10,038 nucleotides of DNA from Opitutia bacterium (GCA_025351035.1 JANXWT010000103.1:1-10038), one strand, 5' to 3'; counted from the first letter of the stretch, positions 1 through 7,168 are shown. The notes: a model not told the origin generated them from the sequence alone. Numbers and translations: made by a program.

Positions 1-1
1 C

Positions 2-1504
2 AAAGCCGCCGCCAACTCCAATGACTGGTGGGCCCTCGCTCCCGAAGTGATGCTGGGCTGTGCGGCGCTGGCGCTGCTGGTGCTCGAACTCGCGTTGCCG
101 CGCGCCGAACACCACAAGATCCCACATTTCGCCATCGCGGCGCAGTTCATCGTGCTGGTCGGGGTCGTCATCAATTTCGACACGAACTGGCTCGGCGAAT
201 CCACCTTCGGCGGACTCATCCGGTTCAATTTTCCCGGGCAGGTCGCGCGCGTGTTCTTCCTGCTGTCGTCGTTGCTCGTGTCCTTCCTCGCCACCGTCTG
301 CCTGCCGCGCACGCGGATGCCGCGCGTGGAGTTCTACCATATCGTGATGATCGTCACGGCGGCCATGATGCTGTTGGCGCAGAGCGATCATTTCGTGATG
401 TTCTTCGTCGCGCTGGAGACGGTGACCGTCGGCCTCTACATTCTCGTCAGTTATTTCCGCGATAATCCGCTCACGCTTGAGGCCGGCCTGAAATACCTCG
501 TGATGGGCGCGCTCAGCTCGTCGATCATGCTTTTTGGCATCGTGCTGCTCTACGGCGCGGTCGGTCGCGTCGAGGGCGCGAACGGCTCCATCCACACGGG
601 CTTTGAGTTCGGCGCGGTGGCGGCATTCTTGCAGGCCAACCCGCATAACTTCTTCGCCCTTGCCGGCGCGCTGCTCGTGCTGAGTGGCGTGGCGTTCAAG
701 ATCGGTGCGTTTCCCTTCCAAATCTGGGTGCCCGATGTCTATCAGGGCGCGCCGACGCCCGTGACCGCCTTCCTCGCCGTGTCGTCGAAGGCCGCCGGTT
801 TTGCCGTGCTGCTGCTGCTCGTGCGCAATGTCTTCACGCCGCTCCAGAGCGTGCTCGTGCCGGTGCTGTCGGTGATGGCCGGCGCGACGATCCTCTTCGG
901 CAATCTTTCCGCGCTGACCCAGCGCAACGCCAAGCGCCTGATGGGCCTCTCCGGCATCTCGCACGCCGGCTACCTGCTGCTCGGCGTCATCGCCTCGTTC
1001 ACGGTCTCGTGGGCGCCCGGCGCGGTGTGGTTCTACCTCTTCGTCTACCTGCTCGCGTCGATGGCGGTGTTCGGCGTCATGGCCTACTGCACCGGCGAGA
1101 ACGACGCCGACCATGAGCTCGACACTTACGACCGCCTCTCGCGCGACCGGCCTTTCCTCGCCGCCGTCCTCGCCATCGGGCTTGGCAGTCTCGCGGGCAT
1201 CCCGCCGCTCGCCGGCTTCCTCGGCAAACTGATTCTCTTTATCGCCGCGTTCCAAGCGCACCTCTACCCGCTGCTCGCCGTCGCCATCGTCGGCGTAGTG
1301 CTGTCGATCTACTACTACTTCGGCTGGATCAAGGCGGCTTTCTTCGAGTCGTGGCGCCCCGCCTCCGCCGTAGAGACACCGTCCACGGCCCCGCGCACGA
1401 CGCCGTCGCTCGCCGGCACGCTCACCCTCGCGCTGCTCGCCGTCGCCACCGTCGTCCTCGGCTTCTTCCCCGGCCCGCTGACGAGCTGGCTGATCGGGAA
1501 ATAA
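2..1504 (+). CDS. nuoN: NADH-quinone oxidoreductase subunit N (NuoN), 5' end outside the window
   Basis: This is an antiporter-like membrane subunit of respiratory complex I, which couples NADH:quinone electron transfer to proton pumping in the cytoplasmic membrane. The frame is open from base 2, and the residues before the GTG at 47 (NSNDWWALAPE) look like normal NuoN N-terminus, so the true start lies upstream. The protein is a string of hydrophobic helices. Counted from the GTG at 47, it shows the membrane glutamate in ALETVTVGLY (E124), lysines in LKYLVMG (K149), FKIGAFPFQIWVPDVYQG (K218) and VSSKAAG (K248), and the late lysine in LAGIPPLAGFLGKL (K394). These match the conserved charged residues of the proton channel in this family. 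It belongs to the Proton_antipo_M family, and these motifs favour NuoN over NuoL or NuoM. As NuoN is usually the last nuo gene, the rest of the operon should lie to the left. The 63-base gap that follows contains a hairpin. Confidence 0.95.
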   Translation, partial: KAAANSNDWWALAPEVMLGCAALALLVLELALPRAEHHKIPHFAIAAQFIVLVGVVINFDTNWLGESTFGGLIRFNFPGQVARVFFLLSSLLVSFLATVCLPRTRMPRVEFYHIVMIVTAAMMLLAQSDHFVMFFVALETVTVGLYILVSYFRDNPLTLEAGLKYLVMGALSSSIMLFGIVLLYGAVGRVEGANGSIHTGFEFGAVAAFLQANPHNFFALAGALLVLSGVAFKIGAFPFQIWVPDVYQGAPTPVTAFLAVSSKAAGFAVLLLLVRNVFTPLQSVLVPVLSVMAGATILFGNLSALTQRNAKRLMGLSGISHAGYLLLGVIASFTVSWAPGAVWFYLFVYLLASMAVFGVMAYCTGENDADHELDTYDRLSRDRPFLAAVLAIGLGSLAGIPPLAGFLGKLILFIAAFQAHLYPLLAVAIVGVVLSIYYYFGWIKAAFFESWRPASAVETPSTAPRTTPSLAGTLTLALLAVATVVLGFFPGPLTSWLIGK

Positions 1505-1526
1505 TCGCCCCGGCGCGTTTATTTTC

Positions 1527-1544
1527 TTCGCCCCGGCGGGCGAA
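1527..1544 (+). terminator. Hairpin after nuoN, possible terminator
   Basis: TTCGCCC (1527-1533) and GGGCGAA (1538-1544) form a perfect 7-bp stem around the loop CGGC, 22 bases after the nuoN stop. The stem is strong, but only AGTGTTT follows rather than a clean U tract. It may be a weak terminator or an mRNA 3'-end stabiliser between nuoN and the next gene. Confidence 0.35.
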
Positions 1545-1567
1545 AGTGTTTCGTCTCCGGCACGCCC

Positions 1568-2914
1568 ATGAAGGTTACCGGACTCGCCATTGTGCCGCCG
1601 CCCGCGGCCACCGACCTCCCCAAGGTCACGCCCGAATTGCTCGCCTCCGTCCTCGCGCGCTACTCGCGCAGCAACGACGGCCTCGCCAACATTCTCGGGA
1701 AGGTGGACATCAACCACCCCGACGAGTCCATCGACCGCATCCTGAAGTTTGTCGACTACGGTCACGCCTCCATCGGCGGCCTGACGGGCGGGCTGGCCGT
1801 CGCGCTGGACGACGTGTCGATGTGGTTGGCCTATAAAATTTTTGAGATCGCGCAGATGGCCGACGGCCAGGAATCCAGCACGCGCTACATCACGATGGAG
1901 GCGACGAACCTCCCGACACCCGAGGAACTCGGCGTGCCGGCTGATCTCGCGGCACGCTGGTCCGCGGTGATGGCGAAGTCCTTCGCAGCCTATCACGCCG
2001 AATACACCCGCCTCGACGCGCTCGGTCACGCCGAGCCGGAGCGCATCCGCCTGCCGAAGGACGCCAAGCCGGCCGTCGTGAACCGCATCCGGAAAAACTT
2101 CGCCCTCGATCGCGCGCGCTACTTCATCCCGCTCGCGACGCGCACGAACCTCGGCCTTGTGCAGAGTTCGCGCATGTGGGCCGCGACGGTGAAGCACCTC
2201 GATTCGCTCCCGCAGCCCGAGGCCCGCGCCGCCGCTGCCGTCATTCGCGAGGTGCTGCTGAAAACTTCGCCGCGGCTCATGCGGCACAGCTCGGCCGACA
2301 ATTCGTTTCAGGAACAGGCGCGGCAGGAACTCGCGTCGAGCCTGCAACTCGGGCTTGCGCGGCTCTCGACGCAACCGCTGCCTGACGAGGTGTGGGTGAA
2401 AGTCGACCGCGACACGCCGCCGTGGCTCTGCGAAGACCAGCCCGTCGCCGAGGCGCTGCGCCACCGCGCGAACCGCTACGGTTATCAGGGCAAGGCGACG
2501 CGCCGGATGCGCGTGAGTTTTGCCTGGAACAACATGGCGATCGCCGAGCTGCGCGATCTCAACCGCCACCGCACCGGCCATCGCTACACGCCACTCATCC
2601 AGGCCGGATTTTATCTGCCGCCGGAGGTGCCCGCCGCGCCGCATCAGGCGCTGCTGTCGGAGCAGGCGGAGCTCACACGCGAGCTGATGCAACGCGGCTC
2701 CGGCGCCTACGTTTACTCGCTGCTCCTCGGCGCGCAGACGCCGTTCGAGCACAGCACCCAGGCGGACAAGTTCATCTACGAAGCCGAGCTGCGCACCGGG
2801 ATGGGCGCGCACTTCCGCTACGCCGAGCACCTGAGCGCCGCGCTGCGGGAATATTTCAAACAGGTGCCCGAGGCGAAAGATTGGATCGTCGAAGGCACGG
2901 CCGAGCCGGAGTGA
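1568..2914 (+). CDS. Double-length ThyX-like (FAD-dependent thymidylate synthase family) protein
   Basis: The 448-residue protein looks like two ThyX folds in tandem; classical ThyX is about 220-250 residues. ThyX makes dTMP from dUMP with methylene-tetrahydrofolate, FAD and NADPH. In the first half, GHAS (65-68) and QESSTRY (101-107) match the early H-x-S region and the end of the signature RHRxxSxNExSxRY, but the RHR part has become IAQ (94-96). DRARYFIPLATRTNLG (181-196) matches the ThyX AR-LP-T-T segment. In the second half, NRHRTGHRY (332-340) keeps RHR but loses the later S/E/S/R positions, and ELRTGMGAHFRYAEHL (407-422) matches the C-terminal ELR...A segment. The two halves together contain about one signature. 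The ATG at 1568 has no clear ribosome site. Activity as a thymidylate synthase is not proven; it may be a divergent paralogue if a normal thyA or thyX exists elsewhere. Membership of the family is well supported, the exact function is not. Confidence 0.85.
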   Translation: MKVTGLAIVPPPAATDLPKVTPELLASVLARYSRSNDGLANILGKVDINHPDESIDRILKFVDYGHASIGGLTGGLAVALDDVSMWLAYKIFEIAQMADGQESSTRYITMEATNLPTPEELGVPADLAARWSAVMAKSFAAYHAEYTRLDALGHAEPERIRLPKDAKPAVVNRIRKNFALDRARYFIPLATRTNLGLVQSSRMWAATVKHLDSLPQPEARAAAAVIREVLLKTSPRLMRHSSADNSFQEQARQELASSLQLGLARLSTQPLPDEVWVKVDRDTPPWLCEDQPVAEALRHRANRYGYQGKATRRMRVSFAWNNMAIAELRDLNRHRTGHRYTPLIQAGFYLPPEVPAAPHQALLSEQAELTRELMQRGSGAYVYSLLLGAQTPFEHSTQADKFIYEAELRTGMGAHFRYAEHLSAALREYFKQVPEAKDWIVEGTAEPE

Positions 2915-2988
2915 CTGGTGCCAATTGCCGGCCGTCGTTCAGCGATCGCAGAAGGGGAGTTTTCCCAAGAGGCGCATCGGTGCGGGGC

Positions 2989-3016
2989 TTGCGTTTTGGT
3001 TCGCCATTCCTAGATC
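2989..3016 (+). promoter_or_regulatory. Possible sigma70-type promoter upstream of the coiled-coil gene
   Basis: TTGCGT (2989-2994) is followed after 16 bases by TAGATC (3011-3016), a fair -35/-10 pair in the 157-base gap before the ATG at 3072. The -10 lies inside overlapping palindromes CTAGATCTAG (3010-3019) and GATCTAGATC (3013-3022). That could mean operator overlap or could be chance. Nothing else was recognised in the 2915-3071 gap. Confidence 0.25.
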
Positions 3017-3071
3017 TAGATCAAGGTGGCCCGCAGCAAATTTCCGGCACCAGAATGCTCTGTATCGACCG

Positions 3072-3959
3072 ATGACCGTCCCTCCTGCCCTCCAAGACCT
3101 CCTCCTCCGCGAAGCGCATCTGCGGTTGAGCCGCGAGGCCATCCAGCCGGCCTTGACGCGCGTGGAGGCTGAGTATCTGGTGCTTGAGGCAAACAAGCCC
3201 TCGCTTCTGGCGTCCAAGCACAAGCAGGAGGCGCATGAGGAGAACCTGAGCCGGTTGGCGGAGAAACGGGAACAGTTGCGCGTTGGCCTGGAGCAGCTTG
3301 ACCGCGTGGAGGCACATGTCGGACGGCTCGTGCTCAAGGAGGTCGAGGATTACTGCCGGTCCGCGCATCCGGAATACCTGCAGGCGATGGCGATCCGGCA
3401 GCACCGTGCGGACTGGATGCATTGGCTTGAACGCTTCACGGAGAAGGCGGCGAACCTGACGCGGGCCCTGGGGACGTTGCGCAACATGGTCTGCACCGGC
3501 TATTCGAGGGAGCAGCACACCTATTCTCCGTTCGCCATCCAGGCGCTCCCCCCGGCCAGTGAGGGCGCCAAGGAAGTGGAGGCGGAAATCAAGTTCGCCA
3601 ATGAAATCTCCCGCTTGCAGGAACAGGTGATGCAGGCGACAGGGGTGGCGGCCGAGATCCTGCCCCGGCTGCCGGAGGCGGATTTCAGCCAGCGCGTGGA
3701 CGCGATCATGCTGTTGCCGCTGGTGGAAGCGCAGGTGCAGTTCGAACGGATCATCGGCGAGGTGAAGGCGCTGCACGAGCAGGGCATCCCGCAATTGCGC
3801 GCACAGGCAGAACAGGCGGGCAACAATCAGGACGAGGTCCTCCTCGGCTTCGTCGCATTAAGACTTGAGGAGATGCGGCAAACGGTCGCACCAGAAGTCA
3901 ACCCGCAGGATACCGAGCAAAGCGTGGCGGAGAGCGAGCGCCGTTACGCCGAGAACTGA
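3072..3959 (+). CDS. Hypothetical coiled-coil protein
   Basis: I do not recognise the family. The 295-residue protein is almost all charged helix: long Glu/Lys/Arg/Gln/Leu-rich stretches at about 1-95 and 165-260 suggest coiled coils. A middle part around 96-160 contains aromatic residues (HPEYLQAM, DWMHWLERF, CTGYSREQHTY) and may be a small folded core. There is no signal peptide and no membrane segment, so it is probably cytoplasmic. The frame is open further upstream to a possible ATG at 2925, but those 49 codons are Arg/Trp/Phe-rich and unlike the rest, so I place the start at the ATG at 3072 (MTVPPALQDLL), which has no obvious ribosome site. It is probably transcribed alone: a 157-base gap precedes it and a terminator-like hairpin follows. 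It converges on the pilus-related block. Codon use is like that of its neighbours. Confidence 0.8.
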   Translation: MTVPPALQDLLLREAHLRLSREAIQPALTRVEAEYLVLEANKPSLLASKHKQEAHEENLSRLAEKREQLRVGLEQLDRVEAHVGRLVLKEVEDYCRSAHPEYLQAMAIRQHRADWMHWLERFTEKAANLTRALGTLRNMVCTGYSREQHTYSPFAIQALPPASEGAKEVEAEIKFANEISRLQEQVMQATGVAAEILPRLPEADFSQRVDAIMLLPLVEAQVQFERIIGEVKALHEQGIPQLRAQAEQAGNNQDEVLLGFVALRLEEMRQTVAPEVNPQDTEQSVAESERRYAEN

Positions 3960-3962
3960 GGA

Positions 3963-3985
3963 GCTGGCCGACCGGCGGATTTTTT
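3963..3985 (+). terminator. Possible Rho-independent terminator
   Basis: GCTGG (3963-3967) and CCGGC (3972-3976) form a 5-bp stem with one G-U pair around the loop CCGA. After GGA a run of six T follows (3980-3985). It lies 3 bases after the stop of the coiled-coil gene and 4 bases before the end of the convergent gene. The stem is short, so the call is tentative, but position and T run fit. Confidence 0.45.
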
Positions 3986-3989
3986 CGTC

Positions 3990-4529
3990 CTAGAATCGCC
4001 GCGGATAGAGAACACCGGCCTCGTCCCGAAACACCACCAGCTCGTCGTTGATTTCGTGAAGGTAGAGGCCGGGGGCGACGGCATCGCCGGGGGAATAGAC
4101 TTTGCCGCCGATGAAGGCCCGGGGCTGCGCACCGCGGTTCACGGCGGAGAGGGCCAGGCTCTGCACCAAGCGGGTGATTTCTTGGGAAGGCGGCGGCAGG
4201 GCGACCGGCGCGGCCCTCACCGGGACGGGAGTGGGCTCCGGCGGCGGTGCGATATGCAGGACCTTGGCGGCAGTCCGGCGTGCCCAGCGCCGTGGAGCGA
4301 GGTGTGACGCCGGTTCTTCCTCCCGGAATAGCAACCAGAGGAAAAGGCTGGCGATGACCACGCTGCAAACCCCGCTGGCAATGATGACAAACAGCCGGAG
4401 TTTGGTCCGCCGGGGTTTGAGGGTCGGGGACTCTGGAGGCACGGCCAGCTCGGCGAGTGGAGCCGGTGGTGCGGGAGACAGCAAGGCCAGCTCACGGCTC
4501 AAAACCAGCGCGGCGGCAATTTTGCTCAT
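3990..4529 (-). CDS. Single-pass membrane protein with a GspB-like C-terminal domain
   Basis: The 179-residue protein has a short cytoplasmic N-terminus beginning MSKIAAALVLSRE, reminiscent of the amphipathic start of type II secretion GspB/ExeB proteins. One membrane helix follows at about 45-68 (LFVIIASGVCSVVIASLFLWLL), preceded by KPRRTK. A Pro-rich linker spans 93-116, and a compact C-terminal domain spans about 117-179. The pattern there, AFIGGKVYSPGDAVAPGLYLHEINDELVVFRD (split here: AFIGGKVYSPGD, then LYLHEINDELVVF), resembles the small beta domain of GspB and, more loosely, GspC/PilP: a residue run ending in I-x-G-x-x-Y-x-x-G-D, then an E-I-x-x-x-x-V-V-F strand pair. I infer a periplasmic coupling or pilotin-like role for the pilus or secretion machine whose minor pilins lie just upstream on the same strand. 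The gap to the PilX-like gene is 165 bases, so it may have its own promoter. An unrelated membrane protein cannot be excluded. Confidence 0.75.
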   Translation of the reverse strand: MSKIAAALVLSRELALLSPAPPAPLAELAVPPESPTLKPRRTKLRLFVIIASGVCSVVIASLFLWLLFREEEPASHLAPRRWARRTAAKVLHIAPPPEPTPVPVRAAPVALPPPSQEITRLVQSLALSAVNRGAQPRAFIGGKVYSPGDAVAPGLYLHEINDELVVFRDEAGVLYPRRF

Positions 4530-4541
4530 ATTCGGGCAGTA

Positions 4542-4556
4542 TTTTCGACGCGAAAA
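4542..4556. repeat. Inverted repeat upstream of the GspB-like gene
   Basis: TTTTCG (4542-4547) and CGAAAA (4551-4556) are perfect inverted arms around ACG, ending 13 bases upstream of the ATG at 4529. The symmetry and position suit a repressor operator or a 5'-leader hairpin. I could not match it to a known regulator. Confidence 0.3.
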
Positions 4557-4694
4557 GTTATCGCATCCGTCGGGCTACGTAATCGGGCCACACCGATTTT
4601 GCCAGAGGATTTTCCCTTCGCTTTAGTTGGAGGGTGGGGCTGCGCATGAAGGTGTCGAGGCAGGTGAAGAACTGGACCGCGACGGGATTGTCGT

Positions 4695-6128
4695 TCAGAG
4701 CACGGTGTTGAAAGGTTGGCGGTTGTCGCGGGCGAGGAGCGCGCCGCTGCCGGCGGGATCGGTCAGTTCCATCCAATCGTTGGGACGGAAGAACTGGTCG
4801 CTCAGGAAAGAGAGCAACTGGATATCGTAGTGGAAGACGTAGTTGCCGGTGAAGGTGGCGGTGTTGGCGATGACCGCGCCATTGAACACGCCACCGGTGC
4901 CGCCGCCATTCAAGGTGACGGAGGCGTTGGGCGCGTAAACAATGCCGACGTAACTGGCGCTGCCACCGAGGGAAAAACTTTGCAACCCCATGGTGCTGAC
5001 TTCGGCGGTGGTGCGGGTGCCGTAGAAAACCATTTTTGTCGGCTTGTTGGTGTTGTTGATGCCACCGCTGGCCGAAATGCCCAGTCGGTCACCCACGTAA
5101 AGATTAAGGCTCGGCGTGGTGCCTGCGTTGATGACAATCGAACCCGAACTGCCGCCAACTGACACGTCATCGGTGACGATCAGATCCACCGGGCCGTCAA
5201 TGGTGAGGGTCTTGTTGGTCAGGTTAATACCGTCAGTGCGATAGAGGTAGCGGCCATTGGCCGCCGCGGTGTCACCGGCACGGGGCAGAGTGAGGTTGTA
5301 ATTGATGTCGTTGAGGGAAATGGGTGAAGCGCTGGGCAGAATCGTATCGCGGAGATTGAAGGAGAAGTCGGCGCGCACCCGCGTGGGATCGATGGTCACG
5401 CCCACGGGGGTAGTGGCGCCGGTGATGCTGCCATTGGCCCCGACCACCGGAGCGGCGCCGCCGGTGGCCACGGAGCCGTAGATGTCGGCGTTGTTGACGG
5501 AGAGGCCGCCAATGGAAGTGAGCGTGGTGGCGACGTTTGCCTGATCGTAGTTGTTGGAGATGGCATTCCAGGGACCGAGGGCGGAATTGTAGCCGTTGAT
5601 TTGGACATTGTTGCCGTTGAAAGTGATGCTGCTCTTGGCGACGATGGCATTGGCCCAGAGCGCCCGGCGCGCCAAGGCGACGCGCAGTTGCTTCACAATC
5701 GGCGGCTGATCGAGCAGGCGCACCACGCCAAGGACGTAAACGATCGGCGTGTCGGCAAAAGGATGGTCGACCCGGATATAAATCTCACCCGTGCCTTGGG
5801 AAAGAGCGAGGGTGGTGATAGTCTTCAGCTTGGCGTCCGTGCCATCCGTGGCCGTGCTCCAGCCGTAAGTGCTGCCGAAATACGCACTGTCGAAATAGGT
5901 GTTGTTGAAGGACCACAAGGCGTCTTCGACGCCGGCCTCGGCCAGATTCATGGCGACGTTGAGGTAGTGGGAGCGGTTCGCCAGTCGAACCTCGAGGCCG
6001 GCCCGATCCAGCAAATGCATCGCCAGCACCGCGACCACGGCGGCCAGCAGCATTACGGAGATCAAGGCCGAGCCGCGTTCAGTGCGACGTCGGCTTCGAA
6101 CGCATGGTGTATTGGGCGGAGATGACAT
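4695..6128 (-). CDS. PilX-like minor pilin with a long beta-rich C-terminal extension
   Basis: The N-terminus has a basic leader and a prepilin-like site, TERG then SALISVMLLAAVVAVLAMHLL (hydrophobic helix 20-40), with no glutamate at +5, as in PilX/GspK. NLAEAGVEDAL (61-71) is the typical PilX_N motif. PilX is usually under 200 residues and sits at the pilus tip, but this protein has 477. Residues from about 165 to 440 are Gly/Asn/Thr/Ser-rich, with repeating strand-turn units such as SSITFNGNNVQING and ASVTLNGGGTGGVFNGAVIAN, suggesting a beta-solenoid or stacked-sheet domain. I infer a surface-exposed or tip adhesin role, as no PilY1 gene is visible. A longer frame begins at 6200, but its Ser/Pro/Arg start lies wholly inside the preceding gene. 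I prefer the ATG at 6128, which overlaps that gene by 50 bases. Third gene of the overlapping pilV-pilW-pilX-like operon. Confidence 0.82.
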   Translation of the reverse strand: MSSPPNTPCVRSRRRTERGSALISVMLLAAVVAVLAMHLLDRAGLEVRLANRSHYLNVAMNLAEAGVEDALWSFNNTYFDSAYFGSTYGWSTATDGTDAKLKTITTLALSQGTGEIYIRVDHPFADTPIVYVLGVVRLLDQPPIVKQLRVALARRALWANAIVAKSSITFNGNNVQINGYNSALGPWNAISNNYDQANVATTLTSIGGLSVNNADIYGSVATGGAAPVVGANGSITGATTPVGVTIDPTRVRADFSFNLRDTILPSASPISLNDINYNLTLPRAGDTAAANGRYLYRTDGINLTNKTLTIDGPVDLIVTDDVSVGGSSGSIVINAGTTPSLNLYVGDRLGISASGGINNTNKPTKMVFYGTRTTAEVSTMGLQSFSLGGSASYVGIVYAPNASVTLNGGGTGGVFNGAVIANTATFTGNYVFHYDIQLLSFLSDQFFRPNDWMELTDPAGSGALLARDNRQPFNTVL

Positions 6129-6666
6129 ACTGCGAGGTGGTGGCGAGCGAGACCGTGCGCGCGAGGCGCAGGGTGAGCTGGATTTGCTTGAGCTCGACAA
6201 GCGAGGTGGTGGCGATATTCAGGCCGTTGTAATAACTGAAGGTGAAGGAACTCACATTGGTGGCCAGCGTGCGGGTGACCCCGCCGGTCTCGCGGCTGAC
6301 GGTGCCGGCGGAAGAGTCGTATCCGTAGGTGACGCTGGTGGTATGGGAATCGGTATCGAGGGGGATCACCATCGTGACGCTGCTGGCGGTGAAATTGGTG
6401 ACGTCCAGCGCGCATTTGGAATCGCGGCTGAGCAATTCCAGCAAACCGCGCGCCTCGGTATTCATCAAATTGTAATTCGTGAGGGCTTGTTCGCTCCGAA
6501 TGGTGAAGATGAAGGAAGAGAGCACCGCGATCATGAGCATGCCGAGCAGCGAGGTCGACACCATGACTTCGACGAGCGTGAACCCCAAGCGACCTCGCCG
6601 GCCCCAATCAGGAATCGGGCGGAGGTTGGCGGCGGAGCCGGGTGGGACTGCGCTAAAAGCCGACAT
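6079..6666 (-). CDS. PilW/GspJ-like type IV prepilin
   Basis: This is a minor pilin or pseudopilin of about 195 residues. The leader ends RRGRLG, followed by FTLVEVMVSTSLLGMLMIAV, a classic class III (prepilin peptidase) site: Gly at -1 (G28), Phe at +1 and Glu at +5 (E33). The hydrophobic helix then forms the fibre core, and a Thr/Ser-rich globular part follows with short strands (SSVTMVIPLDTDS, VSSFTFSYYNG). Helix ARGLLELLSRDSKCALDVTNF is like the region after the helix in PilW and GspJ. The start is taken as the ATG at 6666, which lies within the last 14 bases of the preceding gene; a GTG at 6693 would add nine residues. The overlap points to translational coupling. It is probably processed by PilD and placed at the priming complex of the pilus with its neighbours. 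PilW versus GspJ cannot be separated by eye; gene order favours PilW. Confidence 0.85.
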   Translation of the reverse strand: MSAFSAVPPGSAANLRPIPDWGRRGRLGFTLVEVMVSTSLLGMLMIAVLSSFIFTIRSEQALTNYNLMNTEARGLLELLSRDSKCALDVTNFTASSVTMVIPLDTDSHTTSVTYGYDSSAGTVSRETGGVTRTLATNVSSFTFSYYNGLNIATTSLVELKQIQLTLRLARTVSLATTSQYVISAQYTMRSKPTSH

Positions 6667-7168
6667 AGATGTAATCCGAGAGCCCCATTTCACTGAAGTA
6701 GGTGAGGGCGGTCCGGGTAAAAGTGCCGTTGCTCTCCCGCCAGGTCAGCGTGAATATGACCGAGATCTTGCCCTGCCGGGTGGAGGTGGAGGAGTAGACG
6801 GTGGTGAAATTTGCCGTCAGCGTCATCGTCCTCGTGAAAGTGCTGCTCAACAACTCGGAGGTGATGAACGAAGTGAAGTCCCTGGGTTGGGATTGGGCGG
6901 CGTAGGCCTTGAGGTTGGAATAATTCTTCAGCCGCAAGTCTTCGATGGCCGATTGGAGCACTTGGCTGGACAGGGTGATCATCCTTGCGTGATTCATGAG
7001 GTTCATCGCGCGCGAGATGGAGGCGAGCGTGCCGAGCACGACAAATGTCAGCAGCACCGCGGCGATCAGCACCTCAAGGATAGTCATGCCCCGGCAAGGC
7101 CCTTCCGAACGGAGTGGGCGCGGCCGTGAATGATAAGCGGGCGCGGAGAGCATCATCGGCTGCAGCAT
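6653..7168 (-). CDS. PilV/GspI-like type IV prepilin
   Basis: This is the first gene of the minor-pilin operon. The leader ends GPCRG, followed by MTILEVLIAAVLLTFVVLGTL, with Gly at -1 (G27), Met at +1 and Glu at +5 (E32), so cleavage and N-methylation by a PilD-type peptidase are expected. After the helix come SRAMNLMNHARMITLSSQVL, typical of the PilV/GspI amphipathic segment, and a Thr/Ser-rich C-terminal domain with FTRTMTLTANFTTVY and GKISVIFTLTWRE, likely a small beta-sheet. Length (171 residues) is normal for PilV. The ATG at 7168 is used here, but ATGs at 7156 and 7153 are possible and give a shorter leader; none has a convincing ribosome site. The 3' end overlaps the PilW-like start by 14 bases. 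It is transcribed divergently from the membrane protein gene to the right. No FimU/GspH gene is seen on the upstream side. Confidence 0.85.
   Translation of the reverse strand: MLQPMMLSAPAYHSRPRPLRSEGPCRGMTILEVLIAAVLLTFVVLGTLASISRAMNLMNHARMITLSSQVLQSAIEDLRLKNYSNLKAYAAQSQPRDFTSFITSELLSSTFTRTMTLTANFTTVYSSTSTRQGKISVIFTLTWRESNGTFTRTALTYFSEMGLSDYIYVGF

Noticed and set aside
2925..3071. N-terminal extension of the coiled-coil protein to an ATG at 2925
   Set aside because: The added 49 residues are Arg/Trp/Phe-rich and unlike the charged helical remainder. They also cover the most likely promoter region.
3021..3794. Long minus-strand frame opposite the coiled-coil gene
   Set aside because: It is His/Leu/Arg/Gln-rich, as expected for an antisense shadow of a charged helical gene, and no domain is visible.
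6129..6200. Longer start for the PilX-like protein at 6200
   Set aside because: The extra 24 residues are Ser/Pro/Arg-rich and lie wholly inside the PilW-like gene; the ATG at 6128 gives a normal short basic leader.
6082..7129. Long plus-strand frames opposite the pilin genes
   Set aside because: Gly/Glu/Arg-rich translations are antisense shadows; the minus strand carries clear prepilin motifs.
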